Origin: Dokdonella_A sp040005635
Lineage (GTDB): Bacteria; Pseudomonadota; Gammaproteobacteria; Xanthomonadales; Rhodanobacteraceae
DNA: 7,340 nucleotides
Assembly: GCA_040005635.1 (NCBI GenBank)
Contig: JBDTYM010000139.1
Location: 1 to 7,340 of the forward strand
Direction: 5' to 3'
Every line of letters begins with the position of its first letter. Position 1 is the first letter of the stretch. This document shows positions 1 through 6,159 of this stretch, piece by piece. Position numbers and translations under genes: made by a program. The notes under the pieces were generated by a model that saw only the letters and a program-made list of their open reading frames with translations, searched no databases and was not told where the DNA came from.

Positions 1-257
1 TTCTCCTGCACGAGCAGGAACAGCGTCACCGCGACCATCAGCTTGTCGGCGACCGGATCGAGGAACGCGCCGAACGCCGAGCCCATGTCGTAGCGCCGCG
101 CGACCCAGCCATCGAGCCAGTCGGTCAGCGCGGCGGCGAGGAAGATCGAGGCCGCGGCGATGTTGGCGCCGCGAAAACCCGCATAGAACACCACCACCAT
201 CACCGGCAGCAGGGCGATGCGGAACAGGGTCAGTGCGGTCGGAATCGTGATCTGCAT
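1..257 (-). CDS. pgsA: CDP-diacylglycerol--glycerol-3-phosphate 3-phosphatidyltransferase (PgsA), 3' end missing
   Basis: This inner-membrane enzyme makes phosphatidylglycerol phosphate from CDP-diacylglycerol and glycerol-3-phosphate, the committed step to phosphatidylglycerol and cardiolipin. Only the first 85 residues are inside the window; the gene runs off the left edge. The complete CDP-alcohol phosphatidyltransferase signature is visible: D46, D49-G50, A53-R54, G63, D67 and D71, the metal-binding aspartates of the family. A hydrophobic helix covers about residues 8-25 and another residues 31-45. The start MQITIPTALTLFR matches the start of E. coli PgsA as I remember it (MQFNIPTLLTLFR), which is why I chose the ATG at 257. 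An in-frame ATG at 281 would add eight residues and overlap the uvrC stop by 8 bases. Neither start has a close Shine-Dalgarno; a GAGG lies about 14 bases before the ATG at 257. It lies 16 bases after uvrC, the usual gammaproteobacterial uvrC-pgsA order, and is probably co-transcribed with it. Confidence 0.95.
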   Translation of the reverse strand, partial: MQITIPTALTLFRIALLPVMVVVFYAGFRGANIAAASIFLAAALTDWLDGWVARRYDMGSAFGAFLDPVADKLMVAVTLFLLVQE

Positions 258-273
258 CGGTGCTTTCGTTGCC

Positions 274-2175
274 TCATCCATGGAAAGTCGCGTAAATGCG
301 TTCGGCCAGCTCTCGACTGATTCCTTTTACCTGCATGAGTTCCTCGATACCGGCCTTGGACAACCCGCCGAGACCGCCAAAATGCCGCAGCAGCGCCGAA
401 CGCCGCCGCGCGCCGACGCCGGCAATCTCTTGCAGCGTACTCGTCTCGCGCGCCTTCTCGCGGCGGCCGCGGTGGCCGGTGATCGCGAAACGGTGTGCTT
501 CGTCGCGCACGCTCTGGATCAGATGCGAGGCCAGCGACTCCGGGCCAGGCCAGAGGGTGCGGCCGGAACGGCCGAGGATCAAGGTTTCATCGCCGGAACG
601 GCGCGCCTCGCCCTTGGCGACGCCGACCACCGGCACGCCTTCGAGGCCGAGTTCGTTGAGCACGTCGACTGCCTGCTGCACCTGGCCCTTGCCGCCATCG
701 ATCAGCAAAAGGTCGGGCAGGCGCGCCATCGACTCGTCGATGCGCTGGGTGCGCGCCGTCGCATCGGCCAGCGTCGCCGATTCGGCGCTGGCGGCCTCGG
801 TCGCCGCGACGGCGCGCCGGAAGCGCCGCAGCAGCGCCTGACGCATTGCCGCGTAGTCGTCGCCGCCGGTGATGTCGGTGATGTTGAAGCGGCGGTACTG
901 CGACTTCTCCGGCCCCTCCGGACCGAACACGACGCAGGAGGCGACCGTCGCCTCGCCCATCGTGTGGCTGATGTCGAAACACTCGATGCGCTGCGGCGTT
1001 TCCTCAAGGCCGAGCAGGTCGCGCAGCGCCTCGAAGCGCGCCAGCAGGGTCAAGCGGCTGGCCAGGCGCGAGGCGAGTGCCGCCTCGGCATTGCGCATCG
1101 CAAGGTCGCGGAAGCGCGCGCGCTCGGCGCGGACGCTGGCCTTGATCTCGACCGCATGGCCGGCACGCTCGCCGAGCACCTCGGCCAGCGGCGCGGCGTC
1201 CTCGATCGCGTGGCTGATGATCACCTCGGACGGCACCGGTCGCTCGAGGTAGTACTGCGCCACGAACGAGGCGACGATGGTTGCCTCGTCGGCGGCGATC
1301 GGCAACCGCGGGAAGAAGTCGCGCGAACCCAGGCTGACGCCGTTGCGGAAGAACAGCACGCTGACGCAGGCGATGCCGGCGCGGATCGCGCAGGCGATCA
1401 CATCCATGTCCGCGCTGGCGCCCTGCACGTAGTGATTGGCCTGCACGCGTTTCAGCGCCGCGATCTGGTCGCGGATCTGCGCGGCGCGCTCGAACGCGAG
1501 CGTGCCGCTGGCGCGCTCCATCGAGCCGACCAGTTCATCCATCATTGCGCCGCCGCGGCCGTCGAGGAACATCTCGGCGTGGCGCACGTTCTCGGCATAG
1601 TCCTGCGGCGTGACCAGGCCGACGCAAGGTGCCGTGCAGCGCGCAATCTGATGCTGCAGACAGGGCCGCGAGCGATTCTTGAAGTAGCTGTCCTCGCAGT
1701 TCCTGATCTTGAACAGCTTCTGGATCAGGTCGAGGCTGCCGCGTACCGCACCGGCGCTCGGGAATGGCCCGAAATAGCGCCCTGCCCCGCCGCGCGTGCC
1801 GCGATGGAACGCGAGCCGCGGGAAGTCACCGGAAGTCAGATGGATGTAGGGATAGCTCTTGTCGTCGCGCAGAACGATGTTGTAGCGCGGCTTCAGCGAC
1901 TTGATCAGCTGCGCTTCGAGCAGCAGCGCTTCGCCCTCGGTGCGCGTGATCGTGGTCTCGACGCTGGCGATCTGCGCGATCATCGCGGCGATGCGCGGAT
2001 CCATTTTCGGCTTCAGGAAATAGCTGCCGACGCGCTTCTTCAGGTTGGCGGCCTTGCCGACGTAGAGCAGCTCGCCGCCAGCGCCGAGCATGCGATACAC
2101 GCCAGGTGCGCCGCTGAGGGTGCTGACAAAGACCTTGCCGTCGAACGCGGCGGCTGCGCTGGGGATTTCCGACAT
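274..2175 (-). CDS. uvrC: UvrABC system protein C (excinuclease subunit)
   Basis: UvrC makes both incisions around a DNA lesion once UvrA/UvrB have loaded, in cytoplasmic nucleotide excision repair. The 633-residue protein is complete. Its GIY-YIG domain has G25-V26-Y27, Y38-V39-G40, R48 and the catalytic glutamate E87 (in EALLLE) for the 3' cut. Four cysteines, C160, C172, C180 and C184, have the same 12-8-4 spacing as the iron-sulfur ligands described in E. coli UvrC. The UvrB-binding UVR motif lies around 226-245. The RNase H-like domain for the 5' cut carries D401 (ECFDISH), D493 (LLIDGGKGQ) and H561 (RDEAHRF). A helix-hairpin-helix pair fills about 580-633. An alanine-rich insertion of about 25 residues lies between R454 and L486. 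The ATG at 2175 puts 24 residues before GVY, close to E. coli, although no Shine-Dalgarno is visible. It follows the thioredoxin/NHL gene by 28 bases and precedes pgsA. Confidence 0.98.
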   Translation of the reverse strand: MSEIPSAAAAFDGKVFVSTLSGAPGVYRMLGAGGELLYVGKAANLKKRVGSYFLKPKMDPRIAAMIAQIASVETTITRTEGEALLLEAQLIKSLKPRYNIVLRDDKSYPYIHLTSGDFPRLAFHRGTRGGAGRYFGPFPSAGAVRGSLDLIQKLFKIRNCEDSYFKNRSRPCLQHQIARCTAPCVGLVTPQDYAENVRHAEMFLDGRGGAMMDELVGSMERASGTLAFERAAQIRDQIAALKRVQANHYVQGASADMDVIACAIRAGIACVSVLFFRNGVSLGSRDFFPRLPIAADEATIVASFVAQYYLERPVPSEVIISHAIEDAAPLAEVLGERAGHAVEIKASVRAERARFRDLAMRNAEAALASRLASRLTLLARFEALRDLLGLEETPQRIECFDISHTMGEATVASCVVFGPEGPEKSQYRRFNITDITGGDDYAAMRQALLRRFRRAVAATEAASAESATLADATARTQRIDESMARLPDLLLIDGGKGQVQQAVDVLNELGLEGVPVVGVAKGEARRSGDETLILGRSGRTLWPGPESLASHLIQSVRDEAHRFAITGHRGRREKARETSTLQEIAGVGARRRSALLRHFGGLGGLSKAGIEELMQVKGISRELAERIYATFHG

Positions 2176-2203
2176 GCGGCAATAGTAAGGGACGCTGCGC
2201 GAC

Positions 2204-3631
2204 TCAGCTCTCGGCGACCGGCACGCGACGCGCCAGTCCGCTCATCAGATCGATACAGGCGATCTCGTGCAGGTTGGTGTTGGCGACCCACAGCAGGTTG
2301 CCGTGCAGCGACAATCCGCCCGGTTCGTGTAGTCGGTAGTCGAGGCGCAGCGGGCGCGTGGCGCCGCTCTTGCGATTCATCAGCTTGATCGAATGGTTGT
2401 AACTGTCGGCGATGTAGATGGTGCCGCGCATGTCGGTTGCAACGCCGAGCGGATTCTGCAGGCGCACGTCGGCACGCACGCCGCCGGCATCACCGAACTC
2501 GTACAAGCCGCTGCCGAGCGCTGTCTCGACCTGGCCATCGTCGACGCCGACCCAGCGCAGCGCAGAGGCCGCCGCATCGGCGACGACAAGCTGGCGACCG
2601 GCCACCGCCAGCGCGCTCGGCTGCGCGAAACAAGCCTGTGCGGCAGCACCGTCGACGAGGCCGAGTTCGCCACTGCCGGCGAGCACGCACACTTCGTGCA
2701 CGATGAGGTCGAGCTTCCAGATCTGGTGCTGGCCGGCCACCGCGACATACAGATCGTCGCCGAGCACGGCCAGATCGAGCGGCGTGTTCAGCGTCGTATG
2801 CTCCGATTCCTCGCCGTTCGGGCGCGAACGCCCACCGCGACCGGTGCCGAGCACGGTATCGACCATGCCGTTGGACAGCTTGATGCGCCGAACCGCGTGG
2901 TTGCCGGCGTCGGCCACGTACAGCGCATCGCCCCAGCGGGCGAGGCCTTGTGGCTCGTCGAAGCAGGCCTGGGCGGCGCTGCCGTCACCGTAGCCTGCGT
3001 TGCCGCTGCCGAAGCGGCGTAGCACGCGACCCTCGTAGTTGCATTCGAGGATGCGGTGATGACCGCTGTCGGCCACATACAGCACCTTGTCTTCGGCCAG
3101 CACCTTGCCCGGAAACGAGAGCGCGTGGCGTGGCTCCGGCCGCAAGGCGGGCGGCGTAGGCTCGTAGACGCGCAGGTCGCGCGCAGCGGCTTCGTCGAGC
3201 AGGCGCGCGATCGCGTTGTCGATTTCCTCGCGCCGCCCTTCGCCGGCGAACACGCCGGCCAGGCGCCCCTCGGCGTCGACCAGGGCGACGCTCGGCCACG
3301 CTTCGATCCCGTACGCCTGCCAGACGCGGAATCCCGCATCGTTGGCGACCGCATGACGCAGGCGCAGGCGGTTCACCGCGCGCAGCAGCGCTTCGTCGCT
3401 GCGCTGCTGCGGATACTTCGGGCAATGCAGGCCGATCACGGCGAGGCCGTCGTGATACTTGTCTTCGAGCTGACGCAGGTCCGGTACCACGTTCCAGCAA
3501 TTGACCGCGTCGTAGGTCCAGAACCACAGCAGCGCGACGCGACCGCGCTGGTCGGCAATGCGCGGCGGCGTGCTGACGTTGACCCAGGCGAGATCGGCGG
3601 GAAATTCAGGCGCCGGTGTGCGGTGGTCCAT
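2204..3631 (-). CDS. Thioredoxin-like / NHL-repeat protein with degenerate active site
   Basis: A 475-residue protein without signal peptide or membrane segment, so presumably cytoplasmic. Residues about 8-150 form a thioredoxin-like domain: the WFWTY strand (36-40), the active-site position D41-A42-V43-N44-C45, and the cis-proline W112-P113-S114. Residues about 170-470 hold six NHL-type repeats, enough for a six-bladed propeller, each with a core like YVADSGHHRI (185-194), YVADAGNHAV (238-247), YVAVAGQHQI, VVADAAASAL, YIADSYNHSI and WVANTNLHEI. The fourth is the most degenerate. This is the architecture of animal NHLRC2 and its bacterial relatives, whose biochemical role is not settled. Relatives usually have CxxC in a CCINC context; here the first cysteine is alanine, so ordinary disulfide exchange is unlikely. 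C70 (LHCPKYP) sits where I recall a serine in relatives. The ATG shares its A with the upstream phosphatase TGA (TGATG), implying coupled translation. Family assignment is firm; function is unknown. Confidence 0.9.
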   Translation of the reverse strand: MDHRTPAPEFPADLAWVNVSTPPRIADQRGRVALLWFWTYDAVNCWNVVPDLRQLEDKYHDGLAVIGLHCPKYPQQRSDEALLRAVNRLRLRHAVANDAGFRVWQAYGIEAWPSVALVDAEGRLAGVFAGEGRREEIDNAIARLLDEAAARDLRVYEPTPPALRPEPRHALSFPGKVLAEDKVLYVADSGHHRILECNYEGRVLRRFGSGNAGYGDGSAAQACFDEPQGLARWGDALYVADAGNHAVRRIKLSNGMVDTVLGTGRGGRSRPNGEESEHTTLNTPLDLAVLGDDLYVAVAGQHQIWKLDLIVHEVCVLAGSGELGLVDGAAAQACFAQPSALAVAGRQLVVADAAASALRWVGVDDGQVETALGSGLYEFGDAGGVRADVRLQNPLGVATDMRGTIYIADSYNHSIKLMNRKSGATRPLRLDYRLHEPGGLSLHGNLLWVANTNLHEIACIDLMSGLARRVPVAES

Positions 3632-4107
3632 CAGCGCGCTCCCGCCGTGCCCGGCGTCGCCAGGCGTCGGATCATCGCCGCCACGCCGTCGCGGGCGAGT
3701 GCGACGACATGCTCGAAGTCCGCGTTCGTGCCGTAGTAGGGATCGGGTACTTCGTCCGCGCCGAGACCTGCGTGGTCGAGGAACAGCAAAGGCTCGATAC
3801 CACCCTCCTTCGGACGTACGCGCTGCAATGCACGCAAGTTGACGTGGTCCATCGCGAGCAACTGGTCGTAGCGCTCGAAGTCGTCACGCTGCACCTGACG
3901 CGCGCGATGCGCCGCCAGCGGATAACCACGCGCCTCGGCAATCGCAACCGCGCGTTCGTCGGCTCGCTGGCCAATGTGGTAATTCTCAGTGCCGGCCGAA
4001 GCCACTTCGGCCGCGATGCCGGCGCGTGCGAATTCGATCCGCGCGACGGTTTCCACAATGGGAGATCGGCAGATGTTGCCCATGCAGACGAACAAGATCC
4101 GCGTCAC
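3631..4107 (-). CDS. Low-molecular-weight protein-tyrosine phosphatase
   Basis: This 158-residue cytoplasmic phosphatase should hydrolyse phosphotyrosine through a cysteinyl-phosphate intermediate. The P-loop is at the extreme N-terminus: VCMGNICRSP, with nucleophile C8, R14 and S15 in the CX5RS pattern. The general acid is D122 in the DPYYG loop (122-126), and both substrate-loop tyrosines Y124 and Y125 are present. Its length is normal for the family. Y43 (ENYHIG) sits where, from memory, many homologues have tryptophan. The start is GTG at 4107; the P-loop begins at residue 7, so no later start is possible, and no ATG occurs before it. The GTG overlaps the kdsB stop by four bases (GTGA), a sign of translational coupling, and the stop overlaps the next gene by one base. 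Its target cannot be read from sequence. The enzymes closest in fold act on tyrosine kinases of polysaccharide export (Wzb type), but no kinase or export gene is in this window; Kdo metabolism is the only context. Confidence 0.95.
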   Translation of the reverse strand: MTRILFVCMGNICRSPIVETVARIEFARAGIAAEVASAGTENYHIGQRADERAVAIAEARGYPLAAHRARQVQRDDFERYDQLLAMDHVNLRALQRVRPKEGGIEPLLFLDHAGLGADEVPDPYYGTNADFEHVVALARDGVAAMIRRLATPGTAGAR

Positions 4108-4883
4108 GACGTCGCTCCCGCGAGCAGCCGGTCAGCACGCGCCAGATCCTCGGCGGTGTCGACGCCTGCCGGAAATGGCTCCGGCGCGATGCGCACGGCG
4201 ATCGCGTGGCCGTGTTCGAGCGCGCGCAGCTGTTCGAGCGATTCCAGCTGTTCGAGCGGCGTGCGCGGCAGGCGCGCGTAGCGACGCAGAAAACCGGCGC
4301 GGTACGCATAGATGCCGATATGGCGCAGGAACGGCAAGTCGTCCGGCAAGCGCGCGCGGTCGTGCTGGAACGCATCGCGCGGCCACGGCAACGGCGCCCG
4401 GCTGAAATACAGCGCGCGCCCAGCAAGATTGCGCACGAGCTTGACGCAGTTCGGATCGAACAGCTCGTCGATCGACTGCAGCGGCGTTGCCAGCGTCGCC
4501 ATCGGCGCATCGTCCGCGGTCAATGCCAGCGCCACGGCGCGGATACCGCTGGCCGGCGCGAGCGGTTCGTCGCCCTGCAGATTGACCACGATCGTATCGT
4601 CTGGCCAGCCGAGCCGCTCGGCGACTTCGGCGAGGCGGTCACTGCCGGAGGCGTGCTCGGGACGTGTCAGCACGACGCGCACGTCGCTGCCGGCGAGCGC
4701 CGCTTCGATGCGTGCGTCGTCGGTGGCGACGACGACGACGCCTGCTCCGGCTGCGCGTGCGCGCCGCGCCACATGCACGATCATCGGCTCGCCCGCGAGC
4801 ATCAGCAGCGGCTTGCCGGGCAGCCGCGTCGAGCCGTAGCGGGCCGGAATCGCGACGATGAATGGCGGCGTGCAGGAGTTCAT
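4104..4883 (-). CDS. kdsB: 3-deoxy-manno-octulosonate cytidylyltransferase (CMP-Kdo synthetase)
   Basis: KdsB activates Kdo with CTP, giving CMP-Kdo and pyrophosphate, the sugar donor for the inner core of lipopolysaccharide. The protein is 259 residues, against about 248 in E. coli. The nucleotide-binding stretch IPARYGSTRLPGKPL lies at 12-26, ASGSDRLAEV at 78-87 and NLQGDEP at 101-107. The metal-binding aspartates are D105 and D242 (AGVDT). YFSRAPLPW (159-167) and the C-terminal helix LEQLESLEQLRALE are also typical. The ATG at 4883 places the first conserved strand eight residues in, as expected. The reading frame stays open far upstream, but that part is antisense to the neighbouring transporter and has no relation to the family. 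No Shine-Dalgarno is evident, and a possible promoter lies about 22 bases before the start. It is the first gene of the minus-strand block and overlaps the phosphatase gene by four bases. The lpxK and Trm112-like genes that I recall before kdsB in many relatives are absent here. Confidence 0.97.
   Translation of the reverse strand: MNSCTPPFIVAIPARYGSTRLPGKPLLMLAGEPMIVHVARRARAAGAGVVVVATDDARIEAALAGSDVRVVLTRPEHASGSDRLAEVAERLGWPDDTIVVNLQGDEPLAPASGIRAVALALTADDAPMATLATPLQSIDELFDPNCVKLVRNLAGRALYFSRAPLPWPRDAFQHDRARLPDDLPFLRHIGIYAYRAGFLRRYARLPRTPLEQLESLEQLRALEHGHAIAVRIAPEPFPAGVDTAEDLARADRLLAGATS
4213..4258. repeat. Period-18 repeat inside kdsB
   Basis: The word TGTTCGAGCG occurs exactly at 4213, 4231 and 4249, an 18-base period. 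A longer CAGCTGTTCGAGCG is shared by the copies at 4227 and 4245. On the coding strand it encodes a six-residue period (LEQLES, LEQLRA, LEH) in the C-terminal helix of KdsB. E. coli KdsB has a similar leucine/glutamate-rich helix, so the protein pattern is family-typical. The near-perfect DNA identity probably reflects codon preference or a small tandem duplication. Confidence 0.6.
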
Positions 4884-4887
4884 CGGG

Positions 4888-4971
4888 TTCACGAAGCGCA
4901 AGAGTGGCCGCAGCGTAGCGGACGCGTCGTGAATGCGACAAGCAGCATCGCGAACGTCTCTTCGCGACGCG
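4888..4971. promoter_or_regulatory. Three copies of TTCRCGAMGCG in the kdsB upstream region
   Basis: An 11-base word occurs three times in 84 bases: TTCACGAAGCG at 4888-4898 (plus), TTCACGACGCG at 4923-4933 (minus) and TTCGCGACGCG at 4961-4971 (plus). The second and third copies form an inverted repeat (12-base arms at 4922-4933 and 4961-4972, 11 of 12 pairing, 27-base centre), and both contain ACGCGT. The word GTGGCCGC is also repeated at 4904 and 4971. The copies bracket the candidate kdsB promoter, so a regulator-binding role is possible. I know no regulator with this site, and G+C-rich DNA repeats such words by chance. Confidence 0.3.
4912..4941 (-). promoter_or_regulatory. Possible sigma-70 promoter for kdsB and the downstream block
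   Basis: On the minus strand, TTGTCG (4936-4941) is followed after 18 bases by TACGCT (4912-4917). These match the -35 consensus at four of six positions and the -10 consensus at three of six, keeping the key T, A and final T. Transcription would begin near 4905, leaving about 22 untranslated bases before the kdsB ATG. This is the best pair I can see in the 255-base divergent region, but it is weak. Confidence 0.33.
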
Positions 4972-5093
4972 TGGCCGCTGCCTGGAAGCAGCAGAGCCGG
5001 CATCCGATTTTTCTTCGTCCGCCGCTGCGCGAAAACGGCCAAGCGAGCCGCCGGGCGCGTGCGACCCCGAACCGTCCGGCAAGGCACCGATGT

Positions 5094-5099
5094 TAAGAT
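5094..5099 (+). promoter_or_regulatory. Possible -10 element for the EamA transporter gene
   Basis: TAAGAT lies in the only relatively A+T-rich spot close to the transporter start and matches the -10 consensus at four of six positions. It would give a leader of about 33 bases. No -35 hexamer stands out 16-18 bases upstream, so the call is tentative. The rest of 4884-5138 contains a TTTTT run at 5008-5012 and no recognisable gene. Confidence 0.2.
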
Positions 5100-5138
5100 G
5101 TCGTTCGCCTTGCTCCTGACCTGCCGCCGCCTTCCTTC

Positions 5139-6068
5139 GTGAGCACTTCCGCTTCCGCGGTCGCCCCCGCATCGCTGCCACTGCGTGCGATCGTGATGAT
5201 GATCGCCAGTTCCTGCTGTTTCGGCGCGATGGCGGTCGTCGTGCGGTTGCTCTCGAAGCACATGCATCCGTTCGAGATCGCCTTTTTCCGCAGTTTCTTC
5301 GGCGCCTTGTTCGCCTTGTTCCTGCTGCGTGGACGTGGATTGCAGACGCTGCGCACGAGCCGGCTCGGCTTCTATGTGCTGCGCTGCGCGATCGGCACCT
5401 TGTCGATGCTGGCGGCGTTCTGGGCCATCGCGCATCTGCCGCTGGCGCAGGCGATCGCGCTGTCGTATTCGTCGCCCCTGTTCGTCACGATCGGCGCCGT
5501 GCTGTTTCTCGGCGAGATCGTGCGTCTGCGCCGCTGGAGCGCGGTGATCGCCGGCTTCATCGGCGTGCTGGTGATCGTGCGTCCTGGCACCGATGGCTTC
5601 ACCACGGCGAGCCTGGTCGCGCTGTTCTCGGCGGCGATGACCGGCACCGTCACGATCAGCATCAAATACCTGTCGCGCAGCGACCCGGCCGACACGATCG
5701 TGCTGTTGACGACCCTGCTGTGGGTGCCGCTGTCGCTGCCGGCCGCGCTGCTGGTCTGGCAATGGCCGGATGCGGACCTATGGCCGTGGCTAATCGTTTC
5801 CGGCGCACTCGGCACCCTTGGCCAGTACTGCTGGACGCACGCGCTGAAAATCGCCGACGCCTCGACATTGGCGCCTTTCAGCTACCTGCAGCTGATCATC
5901 GTCGCGCTGCTCGCCTGGCTGGTGTTCGGCGAAATGCTCGATGGATATACCGCGGCCGGTGCGGCGATCGTGATCGGCGCGAGCCTCTATATCGCGCGCC
6001 GCGAAGCACGGCTCGCGCGTGAGCACCGCGCGAAGAGGCCGCGTGCGCCGGCCGAGCCGCCGGCTTAG
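5139..6068 (+). CDS. EamA/DMT-family transporter
   Basis: A 309-residue inner-membrane protein of the drug/metabolite transporter superfamily. Ten hydrophobic helices can be counted (about 16-38, 45-64, 78-97, 101-124, 133-148, 157-177, 186-206, 212-230, 242-262, 268-285) in two EamA repeats, about 18-149 and 158-286. Each repeat ends with the recurring glycine-glutamate, G125-E126 and G264-E265, and has a helix-breaking proline (P113, P246). The tail from 287 is basic and should be cytoplasmic. The start is GTG at 5139: no ATG lies upstream in the open frame, and the next methionines (20, 21) are inside helix 1. No Shine-Dalgarno is visible. The substrate cannot be told; family members export or import amino acids, nucleotides, riboflavin or S-adenosylmethionine. 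It is transcribed divergently from kdsB, and the acetyltransferase follows after 91 bases. Confidence 0.93.
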   Translation: MSTSASAVAPASLPLRAIVMMIASSCCFGAMAVVVRLLSKHMHPFEIAFFRSFFGALFALFLLRGRGLQTLRTSRLGFYVLRCAIGTLSMLAAFWAIAHLPLAQAIALSYSSPLFVTIGAVLFLGEIVRLRRWSAVIAGFIGVLVIVRPGTDGFTTASLVALFSAAMTGTVTISIKYLSRSDPADTIVLLTTLLWVPLSLPAALLVWQWPDADLWPWLIVSGALGTLGQYCWTHALKIADASTLAPFSYLQLIIVALLAWLVFGEMLDGYTAAGAAIVIGASLYIARREARLAREHRAKRPRAPAEPPA

Positions 6069-6159
6069 CAGGAACGACCGCCCGCTCCCTCCTCGAACGG
6101 CCTGCGAACGCGGGCATCCCTTGCAGGACTGCCATGCATTCGCCAAGGCCGACGTTCAC

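Noticed and set aside
217..2388. 723-codon open frame on the plus strand, antisense to uvrC
   Set aside because: It mirrors uvrC through the third-position G+C bias of the genome. Its translation is arginine/alanine-rich with no recognisable domain, while the opposite strand encodes a complete UvrC with every catalytic residue.
4977..5012. Possible terminator: GCTGC-CTGGAA-GCAGC hairpin (4977-4992) and a later T run (5008-5012)
   Set aside because: The stem has five pairs only and the T run is about 16 bases away. No gene ends nearby on the plus strand, since this is a divergent promoter region.
4026..5096. 356-codon plus-strand open frame opposite kdsB
   Set aside because: Shadow of kdsB and its upstream region; composition is arginine/alanine-rich and no motif is present.
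4884..5762. N-terminal extension of the kdsB frame to 552 residues
   Set aside because: The extension is low-complexity (Q, R, H, A, D), lies antisense to the EamA transporter and has no relation to KdsB, whose conserved N-terminus begins right after the ATG at 4883.
6081..6114. CCCGC/GCGGG inverted repeat between transporter and acetyltransferase
   Set aside because: Five pairs around a 24-base loop without a T tract; expected by chance at this G+C content.
6019..6159. 47-residue N-terminal extension of the acetyltransferase
   Set aside because: It overlaps the transporter's last codons and is arginine-rich, and GNAT homology begins only after the methionine at 6160.
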